This document shows, one piece after another, positions 23,708 through 31,631 of a stretch of 64,000 nt of DNA (its first letter is position 1; the number at the start of each line of letters is the position of its first letter). Origin of the DNA: DAOTVC01 sp034437215 (GTDB lineage Bacteria > Chloroflexota > Anaerolineae > B4-G1 > SLSP01); contig DAOTVC010000078.1 of the NCBI GenBank assembly GCA_034437215.1, positions 24,536 through 88,535 on the forward strand. The letters run 5' to 3'. The position numbers and the translations under genes are program-made. A model generated the notes under the pieces. The model was given only the letters and a program-made list of their open reading frames with translations. It searched no databases and was not told the origin of the DNA.

Positions 23708-23795
23708 CTTCAATCCCTGCCCGCAAGGACAGGGCGACCTACCGCCGGCACCTCCTCCGCTTCCTCGACTTCAATCCCTGCCCGCAAGGACAGGG
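23708..23795 (-). CRISPR. Minimal CRISPR-like array: two 27-nt repeats, one 34-nt spacer
   Basis: Two identical 27-nt repeats at 23708-23734 and 23769-23795 are separated by 34 nt of unrelated sequence. Read on the minus strand, each repeat forms CCCTGTCC / GGGCAGGG around TTGC (8 bp with one G-U) and ends ATTGAAG, resembling the 3' handle of type I and III CRISPR repeats. No cas genes and no leader are in the window. It begins 2 nt after the stop of the MFS remnant. Two copies are the minimum possible, so a simple duplication cannot be excluded. Confidence 0.5.
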
Positions 23796-23815
23796 CCTCG
23801 GCGCCGGTAAAAAGC

Positions 23816-23843
23816 TTGCAAAGAGAATTAAAAGGCATATAAT
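23816..23843 (+). promoter_or_regulatory. Promoter of the fmdB-like gene
   Basis: TTGCAA (23816-23821), 16-bp spacer, TATAAT (23838-23843), about 30 nt upstream of the start codon. Confidence 0.65.
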
Positions 23844-23879
23844 AGGGACCAGCGTAATCGGCGCGAGGAGGTCATCAAG

Positions 23880-24155
23880 ATGCCGCTCTACGAATATCAG
23901 TGTCAGGACTGCGGGCTGCGCTTCGAGCGCCGTCAGAGCTTCTCTGAGCCCCCCGTGGAGGACTGTCCGGAGTGCGGAGGAAAGGTAGCGCGGTTGATCC
24001 AACCCGCCGGCATCATCTTCAAGGGATCAGGATTCTACGTCACCGATAACCGCGCGAAATCTTCCACCGCCACGCCCGGCTCCCGCAAGGACGAGGGCTC
24101 CGAGAGCAAGCCGTCCACGACCGAGAAGAAGGACCAGGGAGAGAACGAGGACTAG
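23880..24155 (+). CDS. FmdB-family zinc ribbon protein
   Basis: 91 residues. MPLYEYQCQDCGLRFERRQSF with CxxC at about 8-11 and DCPECGGKVARLIQPAG with CxxC at about 29-32 make the four-cysteine FmdB regulatory zinc ribbon, followed by FKGSGFYVTD, the usual end of the conserved domain. The rest is a hydrophilic, Ser/Lys/Glu-rich disordered tail. Originally named as a putative regulator of formamidase expression, but the family is very widespread and its real role is unknown. It has its own promoter and terminator. Confidence 0.92.
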   Translation: MPLYEYQCQDCGLRFERRQSFSEPPVEDCPECGGKVARLIQPAGIIFKGSGFYVTDNRAKSSTATPGSRKDEGSESKPSTTEKKDQGENED

Positions 24156-24173
24156 TTCCGTTTACCCCCTCGA

Positions 24174-24206
24174 CCGAGGCGCACTCCTGCGCCTCGGTTT
24201 TCCTTT
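24174..24206 (+). terminator. Terminator of the fmdB-like gene
   Basis: Perfect 10-bp stem CCGAGGCGCA / TGCGCCTCGG, 4-nt loop, then TTTTCCTTT. One of the clearest intrinsic terminators in the window. Confidence 0.92.
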
Positions 24207-25269
24207 ACCTGAAGATCCTTTCTTCCGGTGACCACCGGCTCACCCCGGCCCGCGTGGCAAACCAGACCTCGTCCTCAAGGGCGAGAATCTCGGCAACACG
24301 ACCGGAGGCCAGCCCCGAGTTAACGGGCGTAAAGAGGCGCCAGGCCTCACCATCGAAGAGGGCCACGGCTCCATCCGCGCTCGTCGGGGACTCCAGCGCT
24401 GCCCAGACGCCCCCCTCGACAACCGACAGAGTGCTCACCACGCTCCACGGAAGATCGCTGCTCGTGGGGCCGTACCCTCTCCACCGCTCTCCGTCGAAGT
24501 AACAGAGCCCCTCCCCACCCGTCCCCACCCAGAAGCTGCCCGGGGCATCGAAGCGCAGGGCGCGCACCCCGCGAGTGCAGGTAGGATGGGCCATCCGGGT
24601 CCAGGTACCGGAATCCCCTTCCCACAGGAGGAGAGCATCGAGGGTTCCCACCCCGAGCCCCACCTCGGTGACGGCGAGGACGAGGGGGGTCGCGCCTAGA
24701 TCGTGAGGGCGCCATCCTTCGCCACACCCCTCCCAGAGCAAGGTCGCCGTCGCCGCCCAGACGCACTCCCGACGGTCCACCACCAGGGCACCGACGGAGC
24801 GGGTGATCGGGGTGCGCGTCCACTCGCCGTCGGTACCCCGCCGGAGCAGTCCCCGGCGAGGCGCAACCCAGAGGTCACCCTGAGAGGTCGCGGCAATCTC
24901 CACGACGGCACGTCCCGCGGCCGGCGGCAGAGGGACGGCCCGGAACGCCGTACCGTCGAAGTAAGCGAGCCCGGCCCCCGTCGCCGCCCAGAGAGTGCCG
25001 GCGGAATCGCGGGCGAGGGCGTGGGTCCCGGCGTGGGGCAGCCCCTCCTCGACGCCGTAGGTGCTCCAGCCCCGCAGCTGAATTCTACGCACTACGGCGT
25101 GCCCGCCGTAGAGGGCAAGCAGGCCCCCGACGAAGAGTACCAGAGCGATCCAGAAGGAGAGCGGGAGGGGAACCCAGAAGTCGCTCGGCAGGTAGGCGCG
25201 CAGCGCCGGTTCGCCCCGCTCCTCCCACCAGCGGCGCACCTCTTCCCCTCGCCTGGATCGTCTTCGCAT
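24205..25269 (-). CDS. Single-pass membrane beta-propeller protein
   Basis: 354 residues: a basic cytoplasmic N-terminus, one membrane helix (about 33-58, PLSFWIALVLFVGGLLALYGG), then about seven propeller blades of the two-component-regulator type, with repeated patterns such as DSAGTLWAATGAGLAYFDG, SQGDLWVAPRRGLL, APGSFWVGTGGEGLCYFDG and EDEVWFATRAGVSRW. Such Reg_prop domains usually sit outside the cell ahead of a kinase, but no kinase or GGDEF domain follows here. It starts 6 nt after the GH13 gene on the same strand, suggesting a sensing or carbohydrate-linked role (inference). Confidence 0.82.
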   Translation of the reverse strand: MRRRSRRGEEVRRWWEERGEPALRAYLPSDFWVPLPLSFWIALVLFVGGLLALYGGHAVVRRIQLRGWSTYGVEEGLPHAGTHALARDSAGTLWAATGAGLAYFDGTAFRAVPLPPAAGRAVVEIAATSQGDLWVAPRRGLLRRGTDGEWTRTPITRSVGALVVDRRECVWAATATLLWEGCGEGWRPHDLGATPLVLAVTEVGLGVGTLDALLLWEGDSGTWTRMAHPTCTRGVRALRFDAPGSFWVGTGGEGLCYFDGERWRGYGPTSSDLPWSVVSTLSVVEGGVWAALESPTSADGAVALFDGEAWRLFTPVNSGLASGRVAEILALEDEVWFATRAGVSRWSPEERIFR

Positions 25270-25275
25270 ACGCCC

Positions 25276-27114
25276 TTAGCGCCCGGCCACCAGAATCACC
25301 CCCGCCAGGGGGCCCAGCGTGCTCGAATCCGGGGCCAGGTCTACCTCGCCGGCGGACCACAGGGAGCGTACGCGTGGGGGAAGCGTCAGTGCCACCTCCT
25401 CCTCACCCAGATTGAGGGCGACGAAGAAGTCGCCCTGCACGCCCCGGCGCTGGAAGAGCCAGTAGTCGGCGGTGAAGTCGAGGGTGGCGTGCTCCCCGTA
25501 GACCAGATCGGGGTAGGTCGCACGCAGCCCCACGAGCCGCTGCACGTCCTCCACCAGAGGCAGGTCGGCTCGCGCAGCCGCCCAGTCCATGGGCACCCGG
25601 GAGGCCTCCAGCCCCATACCGGGGTCGCGGCTGCTGTGGGGTTGGCGCAGGGCCGTCTCCGTCCCGTAGAAGAGGATGGGCGGCTGGGGCCAGGTGAGAA
25701 GCAGGAGCAGCCCCAGGCGCAGGCGACGCTCGTCGTTGCCCGCCGCCAGGAGGAAGCGATCGATGTCGTGGTTGTCGAGGAAGACCGGGCGGACGAAGTT
25801 GGAGGAGAGAGCAGAGCGGTGGGCGTCGAGAAAGCGCGCCAGTTCGGCGGCTCCCCCATTGCCATGAGCGACGGCGCGGCGCACCATCTGCTGCCATAGA
25901 AAGTCCAGGCTGCCGTCGAGGCGTCCGACGTAGGGCGCGAGCACGTCGGGAGGCTGGACGACCTCCCCGAAGATCCAGGCCTCGGGGTTGACCGCCCGAC
26001 AGGCGGCCCGGAACTCTGACCAGAAGCCGGGACCGGGGCCGTCGGCGTAGTCCAGGCGGAAGCCGTCGGCGCCCTGCTCCAGCCAGAAGCGCCCCACCTT
26101 CTGGAAGTAGGCTCGCACCTCGGGATTCTCCGTGTTCCACTCAGGCATGGTGGGGAGACCGAAGTAGCCCCGGTACTCCCCCTGCTCGGAATCAAAGCGG
26201 AACCAGTCACCGTACTCACCCTGAGGATCCGCCAGAGCCTTCTGGTAGAGGGGATGTTCGTTGCTGGCGTGATTGAGCGCCAGATCGAGCAGGAGGCGCA
26301 TACCGCGCCGGTGGACCTCCTCGACCAGCTCCTTGAAGTCGTCGAGGGTGCCCAGTCGCGGCTCCACGTCGAAGTAGTCGGTGGCGTCGTAGCCGTGGTG
26401 GGTGGGGCTGGGGAAGATGGGCGAGAGCCAGAGGGTGTTGGCTCCCAGATCCGCCACGTAGTGCAACGCCTCGATGACCCCGCGCAGCGTGCCCCCGAAG
26501 AAGCCCATGAGATCCTCAGGATCCCCAAGGATGCGCCCTCTGCCCGGCGAGAAGCGATCCACGAAGATCTGGTAGACGACCGCCTCCCGTGTCCAGGCAG
26601 GCGGGGCGAGGGTGTCGACGACGTAGGTGAAGAGCTCCCTGCGATCCGGTGCGGGAAGTGCCGCGACGGCGTTCTCGTCACCGAAGTGACGCCGGGTCTC
26701 CGCCAGGATCAGCTCCTCGGGTGGAGGCCAATCGGCGCAGATCCCCTCGTGCTCCACGCCTACCCCGCAGATATGGTAGTGGACCGTCGTCCCCGCGGGC
26801 TGACCGGGGATCACGCCCTCCCAACGGCGGCGGTAGCCCCAGATCAGGGGATCCCACTCGACAGCGACCTGGCGCAGGGGCAGAGTCCCCGCCCCCGAGG
26901 AGGGGTGCGAGCCGTCGGTGGTGTAGTGCACCGCCAGGGAGTGCAGATCCACATCGGGCCCCGTCCAGACCACGAGGGTGACGGGCTGATGGGGCTTCGG
27001 ATCCCGGGGCTCGATGTGAGAGCCGTGCTGCACGCCCCGCCGCCGCTCGCGATAGTTGAGCAGGCGAAGGGCCTGCGTGCTATGAGCTCCAAAGATGACG
27101 TTTTCCTCAGACAC
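25276..27114 (-). CDS. GH13 alpha-amylase-family enzyme with N-terminal beta domain
   Basis: 612 residues from a GTG at 27114, which has AAGGAAG upstream and overlaps the end of the MFS gene by 8 nt; an open extension to 27201 lies inside that gene and is unlikely. Residues about 30-165 form an N-terminal beta-sandwich of the CBM34/E-set kind, usual in neopullulanases and cyclomaltodextrinases. The catalytic barrel has LLLDLALNH (274-282), nucleophile Asp355 in GFRLDYA, acid/base Glu384 in WIFGEVV and Asp450 in LDNHDIDRF. No signal peptide, so cytoplasmic. Likely hydrolyses maltodextrins or cyclodextrins. Confidence 0.9.
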   Translation of the reverse strand: MSEENVIFGAHSTQALRLLNYRERRRGVQHGSHIEPRDPKPHQPVTLVVWTGPDVDLHSLAVHYTTDGSHPSSGAGTLPLRQVAVEWDPLIWGYRRRWEGVIPGQPAGTTVHYHICGVGVEHEGICADWPPPEELILAETRRHFGDENAVAALPAPDRRELFTYVVDTLAPPAWTREAVVYQIFVDRFSPGRGRILGDPEDLMGFFGGTLRGVIEALHYVADLGANTLWLSPIFPSPTHHGYDATDYFDVEPRLGTLDDFKELVEEVHRRGMRLLLDLALNHASNEHPLYQKALADPQGEYGDWFRFDSEQGEYRGYFGLPTMPEWNTENPEVRAYFQKVGRFWLEQGADGFRLDYADGPGPGFWSEFRAACRAVNPEAWIFGEVVQPPDVLAPYVGRLDGSLDFLWQQMVRRAVAHGNGGAAELARFLDAHRSALSSNFVRPVFLDNHDIDRFLLAAGNDERRLRLGLLLLLTWPQPPILFYGTETALRQPHSSRDPGMGLEASRVPMDWAAARADLPLVEDVQRLVGLRATYPDLVYGEHATLDFTADYWLFQRRGVQGDFFVALNLGEEEVALTLPPRVRSLWSAGEVDLAPDSSTLGPLAGVILVAGR

Positions 27115-28366
27115 TTGCCACTTCCTTTCTCTTATTCTGTAGACGCTTCTCGCGCAGGCGCTCCCAGGCGTAGAGGCCCAGAAAGGCCAACGTCGTGACA
27201 CTTCCCACGATGCCGGCGCCGTACCAGACCCAGCGGGGATCGCGGGTGTCCATGACGCGCCCCGTCAACAGCGGGCCGGCGACCTGAGGGACCATCCAGC
27301 TGAAGCCGTAGAGGGCCATGTAACGCCCGCGCATGTCGGCGGGGGCGTAGCGAGCCACCAGAGCCTGACCGGTGGGCGCCGTCAACATCTCTCCCAGCGT
27401 GACGATGACGATCGCCACGAGGAAGAGGGCGTAGAGGGAGACGAAGCCGTAGAGAGCGGAACCCAGGCCGTAGAGGAAGGCCCCAAGCGCCATAATCAAC
27501 AGCGGTCGTTGTTGGGAGCTCCAGCGGCTGATGGAGAACTGGAAGAGGACCACCAGCAGCGCGTTGAGGCTGAGGATGTACCCATACCCCCGCTCGGGTA
27601 CTCCATGAACGTCACGCAGATAGACCGGCAGGGTGACCCCCATCTGCATGGCGACGAGGACGAGGAGGAAGGACGCAGCGATGAAGGCCATAAAGGCGGC
27701 GTTGCGCAGAGGCACCCCGTAACCACGAAAGGTCTGCAGCCACGACTCCGCTTCCTGCTCCTTGGAGACCTCCGGCTTCGTCTCCTGAATGGCCCAGAAA
27801 ACGATAAGCGCAGTGAGGGTGCTAAAGAGAGCATCGCCGGCGAAGATAAGGAGGTAGGAGCGAGCTGCCAGCAGCCCGCCGATGGCGGGACCTACGGTGA
27901 CCGCCAGGTTGGCGACGACGCGCAGGATCCCGAAGCCCTGAGAACGCTGCTCCTCAGGGAGGAGGTCGGCGACCATCGCCTGCTGCGCCGGCCCGCCGAT
28001 GTTGGCGAAGAGCCCCACGATTACCGCGCCCGTGTAGACTATCTCGATCTCTTCCGCGAGACCCAACATCAGGCTCGTGAAGCCGCTGAAGAGTAAGCCG
28101 CTGATGAGCATGCTCTTGCGTCCCAGCCTATCGGTGAGAGCCCCTCCGAGCGTTCCCCCCACCATGCTGGCCAGGGAGAAGAGGGCGAAGACGACCCCGA
28201 CCTCGGTCATCCCCACCCCAAACTTGCGCGTGATGTAGAGGGTGAGGTAGGGGAACATCAACGCACCGCCCAGCCGGTCGATGAAGAGGGCCACGATGAG
28301 CACCCAGAACTGGCGGGGATAGGTGCGAAGGAGGTCGCGGAATCGAGCTATTCGCGAGACAACCAT
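27107..28366 (-). CDS. Major facilitator superfamily transporter
   Basis: 419 residues with twelve predicted helices. Motif A between helices 2 and 3 is GGALTDRLGRKSML; helix 1 starts FWVLIVALFIDRLGGALMFPYLTLYI. The DHA1-like features suggest a drug or metabolite exporter, but its coupling to a GH13 gene and a propeller gene leaves sugar or glycoside transport possible. Full length and intact, unlike the MFS remnant at 23238. Confidence 0.88.
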   Translation of the reverse strand: MVVSRIARFRDLLRTYPRQFWVLIVALFIDRLGGALMFPYLTLYITRKFGVGMTEVGVVFALFSLASMVGGTLGGALTDRLGRKSMLISGLLFSGFTSLMLGLAEEIEIVYTGAVIVGLFANIGGPAQQAMVADLLPEEQRSQGFGILRVVANLAVTVGPAIGGLLAARSYLLIFAGDALFSTLTALIVFWAIQETKPEVSKEQEAESWLQTFRGYGVPLRNAAFMAFIAASFLLVLVAMQMGVTLPVYLRDVHGVPERGYGYILSLNALLVVLFQFSISRWSSQQRPLLIMALGAFLYGLGSALYGFVSLYALFLVAIVIVTLGEMLTAPTGQALVARYAPADMRGRYMALYGFSWMVPQVAGPLLTGRVMDTRDPRWVWYGAGIVGSVTTLAFLGLYAWERLREKRLQNKRKEVASV

Positions 28367-28451
28367 ACGCTCCAGTCGCGCAAAGCTTGCGCTCAGCTTC
28401 TAGAATGCAAAAGGGAGAGGATCGTGCGCCGGCGTCACGGATTCGACGACC

Positions 28452-30875
28452 TCAGCTCGTACGCACCAGATGGGCTACCGTCGCACCATCGCCCCCCTCG
28501 CGCTCGGGCGCCACCTCGTACGAGGTGATGAGCGGATGGCCCGAGAGGAAGTTGCGCACCTCTCGGCGCAGGGTCCCCGTTCCCTTCCCGTGGACAATCC
28601 GCACCCAGGGCAGCTCCGCCATCGCCGCGTCGTCGAGATAGCGGTCGAGGCGCTGGAGTGCCTCCGCCGCCCTCAGGCCCCGGAGATCCAGCTGGATCCC
28701 CGGTGAGGCGCTGCGCGCCGTCGAGCGGGGAACGACGGGCTCGGGCTGCGAGAGCGGGCCTTGCGAGAGGACCGTCACGTCCTGCAAGGGCACCCGCGTG
28801 CGCATGGCCCCCATCTGCACTTCCACCTCGCCGCCCTCGACGTTCACAACGGCGGCCTCCATCCCCAGAGACTTCACCTGGACGGTATCTCCGGGGCGCG
28901 GCCGGCGTTTCAACCCGGCGGGGGAGGGTGTAGAGGGTAGCGCGGGTGCGCTCTCCACCAGAGGCTCGGGCTCGGGAAGCACGCGCCCCTCCTCGAGGCT
29001 CTCCAGATCCTCCTCCAGCTCCTCCACGGCCGTGCGGATCTCCGGCGAGGGGATGGCAGCGAGACGGCGGCGCAGGTCGCGGAGCTCCTTCCGCAGCTCG
29101 GCGATCTCCTCCTGGGCCTCCGCCTCCGCCTGGCGCAGAATCTTGCGCCGCTCCTCCTCGATGTTCGCCAGCCGCTCCCGCAGCTTCTCCGCCTCCCGCT
29201 CCGCCTCCCGGCGGGTACGGCGCTCGGCGTCGCGCGTACGGGCGGCTTCGAGACGGAGCTCGTGCAGATCCTCGAGCATATCCTCGGCGCGCAGCTCCTC
29301 GCCCGAGAGCATCCCCTGCGCCGCCTTGACCACCGGCTCCGGCATACCCAAACGCCGCGCGATGGCGAAGGCGTTGGAGCGCCCCGGCAGCCCGATACTC
29401 AACCGGAAGGTGGGCGCCAGAGTCTCCGTGTCGAACTCCATGGAGGCATTGCGCACACCCGGTGTGTTGTGGGCGTAGAGCTTCAACTCGGGATAGTGGG
29501 TGGCGACGAGCGCGGTGCAGCGCCGCGTGCGGAAGTGCTCCAGAAGTGCGCGGGCCAGCGCCGAGCCCTCGGCGGGATCGGTGCCCGCACCCAGCTCGTC
29601 AAGGAGCACCAGCGAGCGGTGATCCACTTCATCGAGGAAGGACATGATGTTCGCCAGGTGCGCCGAGAAGGTGGAGAGACTCTGCTCGATGGACTGCTCG
29701 TCCCCAATGTCGGCGTAGATCCTCTCGAAACAGGAGAGAGACGACCCCTCGTCCACGGGAATGTGCATTCCCGCCCGCGCCATCAAGGCCAGGAGTCCCA
29801 CCGTCTTCAGGGAGACGGTCTTGCCGCCGGTGTTGGGGCCGGTGATGACGAGGACGTGGGTTTCCTCATCGAGGATCACGTTCACGGCGACCACGTCGTC
29901 GGGGTGCAGGAGAGGATGACGGGCGGACTTGAGGTGTAGCACGCTGCCCGGGTGAGCATTCTCGTCCTCCCCGTCGGGCGGACGGGCGGGAGGGGGCAGC
30001 AGCTCCGGCTCCGTCGCCAAGAGCGCCTCGGCGTAGCGCGCTCGTGCGAGGGTCAGATCCAGCTCCGCCAGTGCGGCTATGGTCGCCTCGATCCCCTCCC
30101 CCACCCGCGCCACCTGCATCGTCAGCGCCGAGAGAAGGCGGTGGATCTCCTGCTCCTCCGCGATAGCCAGCTCCCGCAGCGCGTTATTGAGATCGACCAC
30201 GGCGAGGGGCTCCATAAAGACTGTCTGACCGCTGGAGGAGCGGTCGTGCACCACTCCATCCACCTGGCCCTTGAAATTGGCCTGTACGGGGATGACGAAA
30301 CGCCCCTGACGGCGGGTGATCATCGCCTCCTGCAGATAGCGCCCCATCGACGAGGAGCTGATCATCCGCTGGAGCTTCTCCTGAATGCGATCCTGGGAGA
30401 GACGCAGTTCCCGGCGAATGCGTGCCAGTTCGGGGGAGGCGTCGTCCTTGACCTCTCCCCGGTCGTTCAAAACCCGACCGATGGCCTCGGCGAGTTCCGG
30501 CTGAAGCACGAAGCGAAAGGCAAGGTCGGCCAGACGAGGAAATTGCGCGTCGAGCCGCTCCAGAATGCGCTGGAGGCGCTGGGTGCCCAGCAGGGTATCC
30601 CGCACGCGCAGCAGCTCGCCGGGCTCGATGATGACCCCGCGCCGGGCCTGCTCCACGAGGGGGCGCACATCGGAGACGCCGCCCAAACCGAAGTCGGGAC
30701 GGGCGAGCAGAAGAGCACGACCCTCTGTCGTGAGAGCCAGCCACTCGCGGGCCAGCCGGTAGTCATCGCTCGGTTCCAGCGCCCGTGCCAGATCGGCGCC
30801 CGCCGAGAAGTCGGTATAGCGCGCCAGCTGCGCAAGAATCTTCGGATACTCTAGTGTTTTCCAGTGTCGTTCCAT
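28452..30875 (-). CDS. mutS2: Endonuclease MutS2
   Basis: 807 residues. It lacks the mismatch-recognition domains of MutS. The core and ATPase domains have Walker A GPNTGGKT (346-353), LSTFSAHLANI and LVLLDELGAGTDPAEG (Walker B). A long charged coiled coil (about 530-640) follows, then a KOW-like part, and a C-terminal Smr nuclease domain with LDLRGLRAAEAL and VRIVHGKGTGTLR. MutS2 acts on branched DNA to suppress recombination, and in Bacillus on collided ribosomes. It follows cvpA with a 41-bp gap, an arrangement also seen in Firmicutes. Confidence 0.96.
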   Translation of the reverse strand: MERHWKTLEYPKILAQLARYTDFSAGADLARALEPSDDYRLAREWLALTTEGRALLLARPDFGLGGVSDVRPLVEQARRGVIIEPGELLRVRDTLLGTQRLQRILERLDAQFPRLADLAFRFVLQPELAEAIGRVLNDRGEVKDDASPELARIRRELRLSQDRIQEKLQRMISSSSMGRYLQEAMITRRQGRFVIPVQANFKGQVDGVVHDRSSSGQTVFMEPLAVVDLNNALRELAIAEEQEIHRLLSALTMQVARVGEGIEATIAALAELDLTLARARYAEALLATEPELLPPPARPPDGEDENAHPGSVLHLKSARHPLLHPDDVVAVNVILDEETHVLVITGPNTGGKTVSLKTVGLLALMARAGMHIPVDEGSSLSCFERIYADIGDEQSIEQSLSTFSAHLANIMSFLDEVDHRSLVLLDELGAGTDPAEGSALARALLEHFRTRRCTALVATHYPELKLYAHNTPGVRNASMEFDTETLAPTFRLSIGLPGRSNAFAIARRLGMPEPVVKAAQGMLSGEELRAEDMLEDLHELRLEAARTRDAERRTRREAEREAEKLRERLANIEEERRKILRQAEAEAQEEIAELRKELRDLRRRLAAIPSPEIRTAVEELEEDLESLEEGRVLPEPEPLVESAPALPSTPSPAGLKRRPRPGDTVQVKSLGMEAAVVNVEGGEVEVQMGAMRTRVPLQDVTVLSQGPLSQPEPVVPRSTARSASPGIQLDLRGLRAAEALQRLDRYLDDAAMAELPWVRIVHGKGTGTLRREVRNFLSGHPLITSYEVAPEREGGDGATVAHLVRTS

Positions 30876-30916
30876 AGTTCGGGGGCGCGAAACGGCGCGC
30901 CCAACCTTCGAATAGA

Positions 30917-31450
30917 TTACGGTATCAAGACGGGCGGGAAGCCCGTCCCAACGAAGAAGGGGTAGAAGGCGTAGAGATAGAGAGAGAGCACCTGCTTCAG
31001 CCAGGGACCCAGCCGGGAGCCGAAGTACTGTCCCTGGATGGAAGCGTAACGCGTGAAGGGCTCCCAGGAGTCAGAGACCATCACTTTCACGCCCTGATAG
31101 ACCATCGTCATAGTAAGCAGGGCCACCACCACACCCACGAGCCCACCAAAGAGAACGTCGAGAAAGCCGATCTTCGGCAAGGACGAGTCGGGAAAAGCGG
31201 CGCGCAGGATGAGGAAGAAGATGAACAGCAGCAGAAAGAAGAGTGCGATGAAGACCAGGCCCTCGAACCAGATCTCCTCGTTCCCGAAGAGCTTCAAGCG
31301 AAAGGCCAGCTCTTGATAGAGCAGCGCTCCCGTGAGTGTCGCGAAGTAGACGCCTACCATCATGAAGAGTGCCTTGACCGTCCGCACTGCAGCCGAGAAC
31401 ACCACCATGAGCAGACCGACAAGGAGCAGCAATATATCCAATGTTGCCAT
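30917..31450 (-). CDS. CvpA family membrane protein
   Basis: 177 residues with four membrane helices (ILLLLVGLLMVVFSA; ALFMMVGVYFATLTGALLY; GLVFIALFFLLLFIFFLIL; VLFGGLVGVVVALLTM). The pattern and the LDVLFGGLVGVV segment fit CvpA, named for colicin V production and now linked to envelope maintenance. The ATG at 31450 has GGAAAGGAG upstream; the frame is open 13 codons further but without a signal. It precedes mutS2 and has an extended -10 promoter. Confidence 0.85.
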   Translation of the reverse strand: MATLDILLLLVGLLMVVFSAAVRTVKALFMMVGVYFATLTGALLYQELAFRLKLFGNEEIWFEGLVFIALFFLLLFIFFLILRAAFPDSSLPKIGFLDVLFGGLVGVVVALLTMTMVYQGVKVMVSDSWEPFTRYASIQGQYFGSRLGPWLKQVLSLYLYAFYPFFVGTGFPPVLIP

Positions 31451-31512
31451 GGGACTCCTTTCCACATACCGGCCCCTGCGAGGACTCAAATGTGAGCCGA
31501 TTTTACCCCCGG

Positions 31513-31521
31513 ATTATACCA
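31513..31521 (-). promoter_or_regulatory. Extended -10 promoter of cvpA
   Basis: Minus-strand TGGTATAAT (31521-31513) with no recognisable -35. It lies 62 nt upstream of the cvpA start. Confidence 0.6.
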
Positions 31522-31578
31522 CACACCAACCCTTGCGCGTTATACGGGTTCCGGGGGCAAGTGCCGGGGGAGGCGATG

Positions 31579-31611
31579 ACAAAGCGGCCCCGGACACTTC
31601 CGGAGCCGCTT
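31579..31611 (-). terminator. Terminator of topA
   Basis: Minus strand 13-bp stem with one U-G pair (31611-31599 with 31594-31582), 4-nt loop, then TTGTC. It lies 21 nt after the topA stop. Confidence 0.65.
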
Positions 31612-31631
31612 CAAAAGGCTGCGGGCCGTCT

